A DNA stretch of 64,000 nucleotides from Pandoraea sp. PE-S2T-3. GTDB taxonomy: Bacteria; Pseudomonadota; Gammaproteobacteria; Burkholderiales; Burkholderiaceae. Position 1 is the first letter of the stretch. Every line of letters begins with the position of its first letter. The stretch spans positions 806,001-870,000 of the forward strand of contig NZ_NGUQ01000037.1 of NCBI RefSeq assembly GCF_002179965.1, read 5' to 3'. Below the pieces are notes generated by a model that made no database searches, had not been told where the DNA came from, and was given only the letters and a program-made list of their open reading frames with translations. Positions 26,915 through 35,399 of the stretch are shown piece after piece. The translations under genes and the position numbers were made by a program.

Positions 26915-28660
26915 ATGCGGGATCCCGTCGTTGTAGGCATCAACCGAACTCAGGATGGAAGCATTGCAATCATGCACGGGAGTTCAATGAAATGCTGCGT
27001 GCAGAAAGAGCGACTGACGAAACGACGTCACGACTGGGGAAAGCTCGGCGACGTTCCACTCTATCGCTCGCATCTACCAGACCTGCGGCAACCAGTTGAT
27101 CTGATTGTAGAGAGCTACTCATCAGACAAGGAATATTCGAACCTCGATAAATACCACGACGAGCTCCGCGAGCATCTCACGTTCCAGGGAGCCCCGAGGA
27201 TCATCCAGATATCGCATCACTTGTCCCATGCCCTAAGCGCATTTCCGACCTCACCATTCGAGGATGCTGCGACGATGGTAATCGATTCCGTCGGTAGTCC
27301 CCTCTCGCTATGCGACGATCCTGATTTCGTCGTTCCTCAGGGCGCGGCTAAACATTATGAAGTCGCCTCGTTTTATATAGGGCGTGCGTCGAATCTAAGT
27401 TGCATTCACAAACAGCTTTGGGACGGAAACAGACGCAATCCAGTAGGTTTAGGACAGTTCTATCACCTGCTTACCCAGCGATTGTTCCCAGGGGAGGGAC
27501 ATGAAGGTACGGTCATGGGACTCGCCCCGTTGGGTGCTGCACACACCACTGGCTTACCCAGACTGCGGGTTGAGGGTGGGGACGTATTCATTCCGCCTGA
27601 GTGGATTGCAGTGCTTACGAGTGAGGCATGTGACGAAGCGGCCGTGAGCTTTCAACATCGAGCTAATCTTGCAGCGGCTGGGCAACGAGTTTTCGAGCAG
27701 GCACTGCTTGCCGTGACAAATTGGCTTCAGCGGGAAACGGGAGCGAAAAATCTGTGCTACGCAGGTGGTTGCGCATTGAACTGCGTCGCAAATGGTGTTC
27801 TGCTCAGGGACAGTCAATTCGATCAAATTTACATCCCACCCGCCCCCCATGACGGGGGGACTGCGGTCGGCTGTGCGATATTTGGGTTGACCCAGGAACG
27901 GAAGCAATTGAGTCGGTGGAGATGGACATCCGATAACCTTGGGCCTCACCAAGATACGTCTCAGGTAAGCGAAGTTGCGGCACAACATGGTGACTTACAT
28001 GTCAGTCGTCCCACTGATCTAGTTGAAATTGTCGCCAGCATCGTTTCTGACGGCAACATCGTCGCCGTCTTTCAAGGTGGGAGCGAGTTCGGTCCACGAG
28101 CTCTTGGAAATAGAAGCATCCTTGCGGATCCGCGCTATTCCGTAATGACGTCGTGGATCAATCAGTCCATCAAGGGTCGCGAGTGGTTTCGTCCCGTGGC
28201 TCCGATGGTATTAGAGTCCGACGCAACGACCATTTTCGATCTCACCAAACCATCCCCGTTCATGCAGTTTGCTGCGAGCGTTCGATCCCCATTTCGGCGC
28301 CAGATTCCGGGAGGCACGCATTTCGATAACAGTGCCCGTCTTCAGACCGTATCAGAGGACGACAACCCATTCATTCACGATCTATTGAAATCATTCAAAA
28401 GCAAGACCGGGGTAGGCGTACTTCTGAATACGTCCTTCAACGCACAAGGAGAAACCATCGTTGAAACGATTGAAGATGCGGTCCGGTGTTTCAAGGACAC
28501 AACTATCCACACACTGGTCGTGCCGCCGTATCTCATCCAAAAATCAACGCCTCCGATTTCCCCGATTCATCTCAAAAGCATCCACACCCCCGATACGCAA
28601 ATTAGTTCACCGGCCAACAGTCCAAATGTTGTCACCCTCGGCCAAAAACATGGGGAATAG
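26915..28660 (+). CDS. O-carbamoyltransferase, NodU/CmcH/TobZ family
   Basis: 581 residues. The N-terminal Kae1/YrdC-like half begins VVGINRTQDGSIAI and has QKERLTKRRHD; metal-binding HHLSH lies at 101-105, HEGTVMGLAP at 196-205 and CYAGGCALNCVANG near 281-294. The C-terminal half has FGPRALGNRSILADPR (392-407), FRPVAPMVLE and LLNTSFNAQGE (503-513), which are the family's carbamoyl-phosphate/ATP and active-site blocks. These enzymes place a carbamoyl group on a hydroxyl of sugars, aminoglycosides or cephems. An extra tail of roughly 45 residues has a Pro/Ser/Thr-rich sequence. Its stop overlaps the SDR gene by 11 bases, so the two are coupled. Confidence 0.9.
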   Translation: MRDPVVVGINRTQDGSIAIMHGSSMKCCVQKERLTKRRHDWGKLGDVPLYRSHLPDLRQPVDLIVESYSSDKEYSNLDKYHDELREHLTFQGAPRIIQISHHLSHALSAFPTSPFEDAATMVIDSVGSPLSLCDDPDFVVPQGAAKHYEVASFYIGRASNLSCIHKQLWDGNRRNPVGLGQFYHLLTQRLFPGEGHEGTVMGLAPLGAAHTTGLPRLRVEGGDVFIPPEWIAVLTSEACDEAAVSFQHRANLAAAGQRVFEQALLAVTNWLQRETGAKNLCYAGGCALNCVANGVLLRDSQFDQIYIPPAPHDGGTAVGCAIFGLTQERKQLSRWRWTSDNLGPHQDTSQVSEVAAQHGDLHVSRPTDLVEIVASIVSDGNIVAVFQGGSEFGPRALGNRSILADPRYSVMTSWINQSIKGREWFRPVAPMVLESDATTIFDLTKPSPFMQFAASVRSPFRRQIPGGTHFDNSARLQTVSEDDNPFIHDLLKSFKSKTGVGVLLNTSFNAQGETIVETIEDAVRCFKDTTIHTLVVPPYLIQKSTPPISPIHLKSIHTPDTQISSPANSPNVVTLGQKHGE

Positions 28661-29480
28661 CGTAATCGATCAAAGAAACGTCGTGGTCACCGGGGGTGCG
28701 CGAGGGTTGGGCGCGGCTATCGTCAAGCAGTTCTCGGCAACTGGAGCCAATGTGTCGGTCCTTGACCTGACGTCACCGGAACTACCCCCCCTAGGTGCTC
28801 TATCGAACGAAGGCTCCATTGTCTGGTATCGGACAGACGTAACGAAGGAGAGAGAAGTTCGCAATTCCGTCCGAGAGATTCTCGGCACTCACGGTCCGAT
28901 TGACGTGTTGATCAACAACGTCGGAGGCGCGGTCTGGCCAAATCTTGATGTTTCGATGCGGTCCCTCGATATCCCAACCTGGGAACATACATTTCAGCTA
29001 AACGTGCACGGCGCTTTTTACTGTTCCCACCACGTCATCCCGTACATGACCCGAAGCGGCAACGCGTCCATCGTGAACATTAGCTCGGTAAATGCGTTGA
29101 TGGCTCTCGGACACCCGGCATATAGCGCATCCAAGGCGGCCTTAAGTGCTATGACACGCGCAATCGCAGTCGAGTATGGGCCGCAAGGCATTCGTTGCAA
29201 CGGCGTGATTGTCGGGACAATGAATACGAAAGCGTGGGCGACGCGTCTCAATTGCTACCCCAACCTCCTTGAAGACATCGCATCTGCATATCCGTTGCGC
29301 CGTATTGCAACCCCTGATGAGATAGCGAGCGTTGTTCTTTTCCTCTGCGCCCCCGGATCCAGCTTCATCAGCGGTACGGATATCGTCGTCGACGGTGGTC
29401 TAACCGCTGGTCGGGAGGACCTTGCCAACCGTTTGATGCCAGATTTTTGCGGCCCGAACGTTGACAACGAATTCTCGTGA
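28650..29480 (+). CDS. Short-chain dehydrogenase/reductase (classical SDR)
   Basis: 276 residues. NAD(P) motif TGGARGLG near the N-terminus, structural NNVGG, catalytic Ser in NISSVNA, and Tyr-x3-Lys in YSASK are all present, followed by RCNGVIVGTMNT and a C-terminal GTDIVVDGG. A classical SDR oxidises or reduces a hydroxyl/keto pair, often on a sugar or polyketide. The ATG at 28650 overlaps the carbamoyltransferase end; an upstream ATG at 28626 is an alternative. The gene ends in GTGA shared with the next start, again indicating coupling. Probably a tailoring step in the cassette's pathway. Confidence 0.88.
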   Translation: MGNSVIDQRNVVVTGGARGLGAAIVKQFSATGANVSVLDLTSPELPPLGALSNEGSIVWYRTDVTKEREVRNSVREILGTHGPIDVLINNVGGAVWPNLDVSMRSLDIPTWEHTFQLNVHGAFYCSHHVIPYMTRSGNASIVNISSVNALMALGHPAYSASKAALSAMTRAIAVEYGPQGIRCNGVIVGTMNTKAWATRLNCYPNLLEDIASAYPLRRIATPDEIASVVLFLCAPGSSFISGTDIVVDGGLTAGREDLANRLMPDFCGPNVDNEFS

Positions 29481-30193
29481 GTCGCTCCATGCCCAGTATT
29501 GAATCTCAGCAGCTTTACCCTATAGGAAATCGTCACCTTGACAGCCTACCCGAAAGCATTCGGCTAGCAGCCGAAACGGTGTGGGCATTTCTCCACATAG
29601 GTTGCCCGCTACAAAGCAGCGCCGACTACATTGTTGGGTTAGGAAGCTATGACCCCCGTGTGTCCACATATTGCGCAACGCTTCTACTCGATGGTTGGGC
29701 TCCTGCGATTATCTTTTCCGGGAGTTCCGGAAACTGGACACGAAACGTCTGGCACGATTCGGAGGCGCAGATATTTTCGGGCCATGCCATCGCTGCAGGC
29801 GTTCCGAAATGCAAAATCGTCACGGAAGACAAATCGACAAATGTCGGCGAAAACATCGTATTCACAAAAAGGCTCCTTGCGCGCGAACATCGGGCGCCGA
29901 AGAGCGTAATTCTGGTTACCAAACCTACGTCAGAAAGGCGTGTTCTCGAAACCGCCCGCTACGCATGGCCGGAGGTCGCAATCGCAGTCTCGTCGCCCCG
30001 TTTGTCGTTTCGAGAGCAATTTGTCGGGAGTCCACGTCCGGAAATACTTCTTGATGAGATGACTGGTGAAATTCATAGATTAATCGAGTATCCAAATCGA
30101 GATTATTTTTCAATCCAGTCAATTCCCCCTAATGTGATGCATGCGTACGAGCATCTACTGGACAGCGGATTCACAAATCACTTATCCATATGA
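29477..30193 (+). CDS. YdcF/DUF218-family protein
   Basis: 238 residues with the DUF218 (ElyC/SanA/YdcF) core: YIVGLGSYDPRVSTYCATLLLDG, IIFSGSSGNWTRNVWHDSEAQIFSGHAI, and the signature EDKSTNVGENIVFTKRLL. Some members bind S-adenosylmethionine; others act in envelope maintenance; the biochemical role is mostly unknown. Unlike SanA or ElyC it has no membrane helix, so it is a soluble YdcF-like form. The GTG at 29477 overlaps the SDR stop (GTGA); an ATG at 29489 is an alternative. The DNA here is markedly AT-rich. Presence in a tailoring cassette is unusual and suggests a direct enzymatic role. Confidence 0.8.
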   Translation: MSRSMPSIESQQLYPIGNRHLDSLPESIRLAAETVWAFLHIGCPLQSSADYIVGLGSYDPRVSTYCATLLLDGWAPAIIFSGSSGNWTRNVWHDSEAQIFSGHAIAAGVPKCKIVTEDKSTNVGENIVFTKRLLAREHRAPKSVILVTKPTSERRVLETARYAWPEVAIAVSSPRLSFREQFVGSPRPEILLDEMTGEIHRLIEYPNRDYFSIQSIPPNVMHAYEHLLDSGFTNHLSI

Positions 30194-30242
30194 TTTTCAA
30201 GCACTCCGCCAATTTCCCGTCAAATAAATCGGATTATTTAAT

Positions 30243-31349
30243 ATGAGCATCAACCCAGCGCAGAAACTGAAGCTCGAAAATTTTAATTACTGGCTTGGTT
30301 GCCATGGATTTTTGGACGAATGCCTACAGCAGCAGACACAAAATGCGCAGGAAATTTTTTGGACGAACAATCTTCCTTATTTTCCATCTTCCCTAAGAGC
30401 ATCAGTCGAAATATTTTCTCTCGGACTAGCGATAGAAAGCGAAACTCTCCGGAGAATTTATCCGATAGAAATCATAGAATGTTTGATAAATCTAGAAATC
30501 CTTTGTGAATCCGGAGGAAGGATTCAAGCCAACGGATTCACGCTAGTTCCAAATTTTGGATCACCGATTTTTTGTGATTCGAAAAACGTGTACCGCGATT
30601 ACTACTACGGCACTGATTCAATGATGCTTGGGCAACTCGTGCGAATGTCAGGAGCTCGTGTCTTAGACATGTGCTCTGGAATAGGCAGTCAAGCTATTCT
30701 TGCGGCGAAGTTGTCGAATCAGGTTATCAGCGTGGAACTACAGCCATCTGTCCGTCGGGTATTCCAACTCAATGTGGCCATGAACTCGCTCGACAATCGA
30801 ATTGAACGCTTCGAAGGCGATTTATTTTCACCGTTGGCCGGCGAAACCTTTGACTACATTATCTGTAATCCTCCCTTTCTTCCAGTTCCACCAGAGATCC
30901 AACTTCGTTCGATTGCACATGGCGGTGAAGACGGCCTCTCATTGATGGAACGATTGTTGATAGAGGGTTCCAGCCATTTGAGCGAACAAGGGCGGATCGT
31001 TGCTGTCGGCATGGTATTGGGAGACGAAAGCACCCCGCGACTTAACGCAATCCGACAGGCCGCCTCCACGCGACATCTCAACATCCACATAACCTTACAG
31101 TTCAAGGCTCCTCTTACTGCCAACACTAGGATTACAGCGGCACTGCGGTCCATGTGTGCCCCGTCGCAGCAGGCCACCAAACGCGAAACTACGGACGCAT
31201 ACGACCATCATTTCGAGAAGTTGGCTGCGACGCACCTGTACTCGTTCACGCTTACCGCACGAAAAGCCGATTGTTCTGGAGTTGTGTGTGTTACGCGAGC
31301 TCATCACTCCCCTTACCAGCTCGAATTCCCCGATCGACAGGTGGCCTGA
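30243..31349 (+). CDS. Class I SAM-dependent methyltransferase with NPPF motif
   Basis: 368 residues. An N-terminal all-alpha or winged-helix-like part (about 1-115) precedes a Rossmann methyltransferase domain: motif I VLDMCSGIGSQA at 140-151, acidic VISVELQP at the end of strand 2, and NPPFLP at 209-214. The (N/D)PP(F/Y) motif is typical of enzymes that methylate a planar nitrogen, such as adenine, glutamine amide or an amino group, so N-methylation is more likely than O-methylation. The N-terminal part resembles the arrangement in DUF7059-type methyltransferases. The AT-rich DNA marks it as part of the foreign cassette. Substrate unknown: the small-molecule product or a self-protection target. 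Confidence 0.82.
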   Translation: MSINPAQKLKLENFNYWLGCHGFLDECLQQQTQNAQEIFWTNNLPYFPSSLRASVEIFSLGLAIESETLRRIYPIEIIECLINLEILCESGGRIQANGFTLVPNFGSPIFCDSKNVYRDYYYGTDSMMLGQLVRMSGARVLDMCSGIGSQAILAAKLSNQVISVELQPSVRRVFQLNVAMNSLDNRIERFEGDLFSPLAGETFDYIICNPPFLPVPPEIQLRSIAHGGEDGLSLMERLLIEGSSHLSEQGRIVAVGMVLGDESTPRLNAIRQAASTRHLNIHITLQFKAPLTANTRITAALRSMCAPSQQATKRETTDAYDHHFEKLAATHLYSFTLTARKADCSGVVCVTRAHHSPYQLEFPDRQVA

Positions 31350-31367
31350 TATCCCGGAGTGACGTCG

Positions 31368-32549
31368 ATGTGGATTTTGGTAAGCCTAGTCTCGCTATCG
31401 CAATTTGGCATGATGCTTCCTGCGCCTTCAATTGCTGGAATTTCGCATCATTTTTCGGTCGATGTCGGCGCCGGGGGCTCGATCATCACCGCATATGTCG
31501 CAGGCGTCTGCTCGTCACAACTCGTATATGGCTATATTTCCGACAGATTTGGACGTAAACCAGCAGTGACTCTCGGTCTGAGTATATTTCTTGCCGGATC
31601 CATCCTCGTCGTTTGCGGAAACACCATGGGGCTCGTCCTCGGAGGGCGCTTGCTTCAGGGTGGTGGCATGGGTTGCGCCACGACCGTCGCGCGTGCCGTA
31701 TTGCGGGATACTTGCCTTGAAGGCGGAGCATATACAGTTGCTAATGCCCGATTGGCTTCAGCACTATCAATAGCGCCAATTGCGGGCCCAGTTCTCGGTG
31801 GATACCTCGAAAGCGCTCTAGGCTGGCGTGCCGGATTCATATTCATGCTGGCAATGGGTGTCGTGATGGCCGCGATCTGGCTGATGAGCTTCCGAGAAAC
31901 TCGCAAATTGGACGTACCTGCGTCCACGCAAAAGCACTCGATACTAGTCAACTGTGGTGCCATCGTCGGTTCATCACGCTTTTGGACAGCCACAGTCAGT
32001 GGCGGACTGATCTATGCCGGCGAAGTCGTCTTCCTAGCCAACTCTCCTCATATCGCGCTGGGGGATATTGGCCTGCCGAGTGAAGTGTATGGATTACTCT
32101 TGATGACCATCATCATTGGCTACTTGCTCGGCGCACGAGTCACATCGCGAGTCTCACGACGATACGCGAATGATCGGATTCTGCTCATAGGGTTGAGTGG
32201 CTGCGCACTTGCAGGCGTATTAATGGGCGCTATGGGTGCACGGTGGCCGAATTCTTCCGCCGCTCTCTTTCTGCCAATGGGGCTGTACATGGTGGGTGCT
32301 GGCGCTGTCTATCCGTGTGCGGCAGCGAGTGCCATCGGCCCATTCGCGACACGAGCGGGCACGGCAAGTGCGGTCTTCAGTACGACACAGGGGGTGATGG
32401 TCGTGCTTATTGGCGTGTTGTCTAGCACCGCCAACGTAATCAGCACAGTCAGCGCGTTGGGCGCCGCCCTGACCGTACTTGGCGCCACCGCTTGGCTGCT
32501 CTTTTTCCGGAGCGCTGGTCCGATAGAACGACCTTCAACTCAAGGGTAG
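31368..32549 (+). CDS. MFS exporter, DHA1 Bcr/CflA type (last gene of the cassette)
   Basis: 393 residues with twelve predicted helices. LSQFGMMLPAPSIAGISHHF in helix 1, DRFGRKPAVTLGLSIF after helix 2, RLLQGGGMGCATTVARAVLRD and APIAGPVLGGYLESALGWRAGF are typical of Bcr/CflA drug:H+ antiporters. The ATG at 31368 has GGAG eight bases upstream; a GTG at 31359 overlaps that site and is less likely. As the last gene of a six-gene unit it probably exports the cassette's product or gives self-resistance. Confidence 0.88.
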   Translation: MWILVSLVSLSQFGMMLPAPSIAGISHHFSVDVGAGGSIITAYVAGVCSSQLVYGYISDRFGRKPAVTLGLSIFLAGSILVVCGNTMGLVLGGRLLQGGGMGCATTVARAVLRDTCLEGGAYTVANARLASALSIAPIAGPVLGGYLESALGWRAGFIFMLAMGVVMAAIWLMSFRETRKLDVPASTQKHSILVNCGAIVGSSRFWTATVSGGLIYAGEVVFLANSPHIALGDIGLPSEVYGLLLMTIIIGYLLGARVTSRVSRRYANDRILLIGLSGCALAGVLMGAMGARWPNSSAALFLPMGLYMVGAGAVYPCAAASAIGPFATRAGTASAVFSTTQGVMVVLIGVLSSTANVISTVSALGAALTVLGATAWLLFFRSAGPIERPSTQG

Positions 32550-33128
32550 CGGGAGCTGCCTCTCGATGTAACGTCTTATCTCTCACCGTCCATGCCTGTT
32601 TGGTTGCACCTAACGGCATAACCGGACTTAAATGTTGCAGAGAGATGCGACGTGACAGGGGAAATGTCGGGAGAACATTTGCAGTCGAATTTTGTTCGCA
32701 ACGTTGGAGAACCCCACGATATGCGGGTCAAGGAATCAGCGCTCCAACGGACCGAGCGGCGCCCAATCATCTCAGAATACTTCAGGGTGCGTCACACCCA
32801 AACCGCCTGTTATAGTGCGCGAGTTCACGTCGCACTAGCTCCAGTCACCTGTTGCCCATAGTAAGTGGATAGGCATTGAAAGGCCGCCACCGCTACCACG
32901 ACTAGGAACAGTTGGCTAAGGACACTGGACTACCTGTTACACTGCGCCAGTTCGCGAGTCGCCTCAGCTCCAGTCATCTGCTCACTTGTTGACCATAGCT
33001 TGTGTTGTGCAACCCACGGTCAGTATCTCAAGCGAAAGCATTGCCACGATGTAAGGACAAGCCTAACGGCCGTCAGCGTGGCGCTTGAATTCGCCCTCCA
33101 ACGTTGGCCCCCAGAGGGAAAACTCACC
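32550..33128. other. 579-base non-coding gap with a degenerate ~60-base direct repeat
   Basis: No convincing gene is seen. Two imperfect copies of one block lie at 32806-32861 and 32933-32999; shared parts are CCTGTTA, TGCGC, AGTTC, AGCTCCAGTCA and CCATAG. They look like duplicated promoter or junction sequence at the right edge of the AT-rich cassette. The lpxL-type gene start follows at 33129. Confidence 0.5.
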
Positions 33129-34004
33129 GTGAAACGCCTCAGCCTCGCGCTCATCGTGGCGTTGCTACGCGTATTGTCCGTACTGCCGTATCCGTTGGTC
33201 GCAAGGCTCGGGATGGTTGTCGGCACAGTCCTGTATGCACTCCCGAGCCGCCGCAAGCATATCGTCCTCGTCAACCTGCGTCTTTGCTTCCCCGACAAGA
33301 CCAGCGCCGAACATCAGACGCTCGCCAGAACCCACTTCCGCCATGTCGTTCGCAGCTATCTCGAGCGCGGTATCCAGTGGTTCGGCAGCGCCAAGTCGAT
33401 CCAGAATATCGTCCAGCTCGACAGCAAAATCGATCTCGACGACCCCGACGCGCCGCCCACGATCTTCATGGGGTTCCACTTTGTCGGCATCGAGGTCGGT
33501 TGCATGCTCTATTCGACGCACCTTCCCGTGGCATCGCTGTACACACGCATGTCGAGCAAAGGTCTGTGCGATCTGGCCAAGAAGCAACGCGGCCGATTCG
33601 GTGCAGAGATGATCGAGCGCGCCACCAGCGGCAAAAAGATTGTGGCGTTGCTGCGCTCCGGCAAACCCGTCATGATCGCCGCCGATATGGATCAAGGCAT
33701 CGACAACTCCGTGTTCGTCCCTTTCTTCGGCGTTCCGGCCTGCACACTCACGGCCGTTTCGCGTCTTGCGAAACTGGGGCGTGCGCGGGTGGTGCCGTTC
33801 GTGACCGAGGTGCTCCCGGATTATCAAGGGTACAAGCTGACGATTTTCGAGCCGCTCGCCGACTTCCCGTCAGGAAGCGATGAGATCGACGCGCGTCGCA
33901 TGAACGCCTTCCTTGAGGAACAAGTGGTCCGATTCCCCGAGCAGTATTACTGGGTGCACCGACGCTTCAAGCATCGGCCGACAGGCATGGCACCGGTTTA
34001 TTGA
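33129..34004 (+). CDS. lpxL: Lipid A biosynthesis acyltransferase, LpxL/HtrB family
   Basis: 291 residues. An N-terminal membrane anchor (about 4-38) comes before the acyltransferase domain. The catalytic H-x4-E pair is His117 and Glu122 in MGFHFVGIEVG; RSGKPVMIAADMD, VFVPFFGVPACTLTAVSRLA and QYYWVHRRFKHRP are further family blocks. The enzyme adds a secondary acyl chain to lipid A at the inner membrane. The GTG at 33129 follows GAGGGAAAA. It lies right after the foreign cassette and keeps host-like codon use, so it marks the return of native DNA. It ends before a terminator shared with the AI-2E gene. Confidence 0.9.
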   Translation: MKRLSLALIVALLRVLSVLPYPLVARLGMVVGTVLYALPSRRKHIVLVNLRLCFPDKTSAEHQTLARTHFRHVVRSYLERGIQWFGSAKSIQNIVQLDSKIDLDDPDAPPTIFMGFHFVGIEVGCMLYSTHLPVASLYTRMSSKGLCDLAKKQRGRFGAEMIERATSGKKIVALLRSGKPVMIAADMDQGIDNSVFVPFFGVPACTLTAVSRLAKLGRARVVPFVTEVLPDYQGYKLTIFEPLADFPSGSDEIDARRMNAFLEEQVVRFPEQYYWVHRRFKHRPTGMAPVY

Positions 34005-34080
34005 CGGCTCCGGAAGTGGGGCAGTGAAGCGCCAGACGGCGTGATGTCCGCGTTGAATCAGTCAGATCAGTAAGCAAAAA

Positions 34081-34107
34081 GCCACCTCGTCGAAGGTGGC
34101 TTTTTTT
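34081..34107. terminator. Bidirectional terminator between lpxL and the AI-2E exporter gene
   Basis: GCCACCT / AGGTGGC, 7-base stem with a six-base loop, followed by seven Ts on the + strand and preceded by a run of five As, so it can end both convergent transcripts. Confidence 0.88.
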
Positions 34108-34158
34108 ATACGCTTCAGAACTCGAGTCTGTTCAGCTCGCTACACGTTCACCACACGC

Positions 34159-35214
34159 TCACTTCTCGCCGTCGGGTGGTACAAGCGCCGCGTCGGGCGC
34201 GCCGTCGTGTGAGATGAGAATCGCCAGCCACCGGCTGCTTTGAAACTGCGCGGCGATTACCATCACGAGCACCGTCAGCGGTGTCGAGAGAATGGCCCCC
34301 GGCACACCCCAGACCAGCGTCCAGACGCCAAGCGCGAAAATCCCGACCAATGGGTCGGTGTTGGTGCTTTTCGCCTGAAGCTTGGGTTGCACAAGGTTGT
34401 GCGCAATCTGGAAGATGGCAAGCGTGACGACAAACACCGCGAGCGGCACCGAAATCGAGTCGCTATGGATCGCGGCAAACAGGGCGGGCACAACACTCGC
34501 CACAAACGGCCCGATGACAGGCATGAACGCCAGCAGGAATACCGTCACGGCCCAGAATGCCGTGTTGGGCAGTTCCGCGACACGGAAGACCAGCGCGGAG
34601 ATCACTGCAATCGCCAGATTGATTGCCGTCTGTGAGATCAGGTAAGCCTGCACGCCATGCACGATCTTGTTGAGCACGATGCGCTGGGAATTCGCCCGGG
34701 CCTCGCTCGTCGTGATGCGCAGAATTTTCGGTTCAGTGTTTCGTGAGGCGCCAAGCAGCATGAACACGAGAAACATCAGTGTCAGAAACGCCATCGACAC
34801 GGCGTCGCCCAGCCACGTCGCGATGGTGTGTTCAAACTTCGGCAGATCGATCAACCCGAGCACCGTCGCCAGATCGAACTTCCGCCCGAAACCCACGGTG
34901 GCCGTCCGAATGAGGCGATCGAGCTGCGCGGGAAGGTCAGCCGCTTGCTGGATCAGATCACTGATGCCCTGAAGGGTAATGATGAAAATGCTATAGGCGC
35001 TGAAACCTACAATCGCGGCCGTCGCCACGAGGATCAGCCATTTCGGCGCGCGCGGGAGGAGGCGAACCACTACCAGAACGATGCCCGAAATGAGAATTCG
35101 CAGGAGGACGGCGAGAAAGAAAGGGATGAGTACCGGGCGAAGGAAATACAGGAGTGCCAGACCTGCGGCGACGCCCGTTGTCGTCTGTGCAACAGACCCA
35201 GGTGTTGAATTCAT
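34159..35214 (-). CDS. AI-2E (PerM) family membrane transporter
   Basis: 351 residues, eight predicted helices. Starts with a helix pair (GLALLYFLRPVLIPFFLAVLL), has the long cytoplasmic-facing segment ISDLIQQAADLPAQLDRLI, and ends with AFMPVIGPFVASVVPALFAAI and VGIFALGVWTLVWGVPGAILSTPLTVLV, all conserved in the family. Members export small signals or ions; a specific substrate cannot be given. It is a stand-alone gene. Confidence 0.9.
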   Translation of the reverse strand: MNSTPGSVAQTTTGVAAGLALLYFLRPVLIPFFLAVLLRILISGIVLVVVRLLPRAPKWLILVATAAIVGFSAYSIFIITLQGISDLIQQAADLPAQLDRLIRTATVGFGRKFDLATVLGLIDLPKFEHTIATWLGDAVSMAFLTLMFLVFMLLGASRNTEPKILRITTSEARANSQRIVLNKIVHGVQAYLISQTAINLAIAVISALVFRVAELPNTAFWAVTVFLLAFMPVIGPFVASVVPALFAAIHSDSISVPLAVFVVTLAIFQIAHNLVQPKLQAKSTNTDPLVGIFALGVWTLVWGVPGAILSTPLTVLVMVIAAQFQSSRWLAILISHDGAPDAALVPPDGEK

Positions 35215-35399
35215 TGGTGGATGTTCTTAACGGTAAAGGCAGAAAACGCGCCTCAGATCGCGCGCCTTTCGTCCGCAAGAATATCAGGCAAATTTGTTTC
35301 CGGGGTTTCAGGGCGGTGGCGTCAACGCCACGGTGCTACGATGCCGCCGGCCATGGCAGATCGGCGCGCGACCTGCCATGGCTCAGCCAACGCGCCGAG

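Noticed and set aside
32652-32861. Small + strand frames in the gap after the cassette, considered as a transposase remnant.
   Set aside because: No transposase motif or terminal inverted repeats found; the region looks non-coding.
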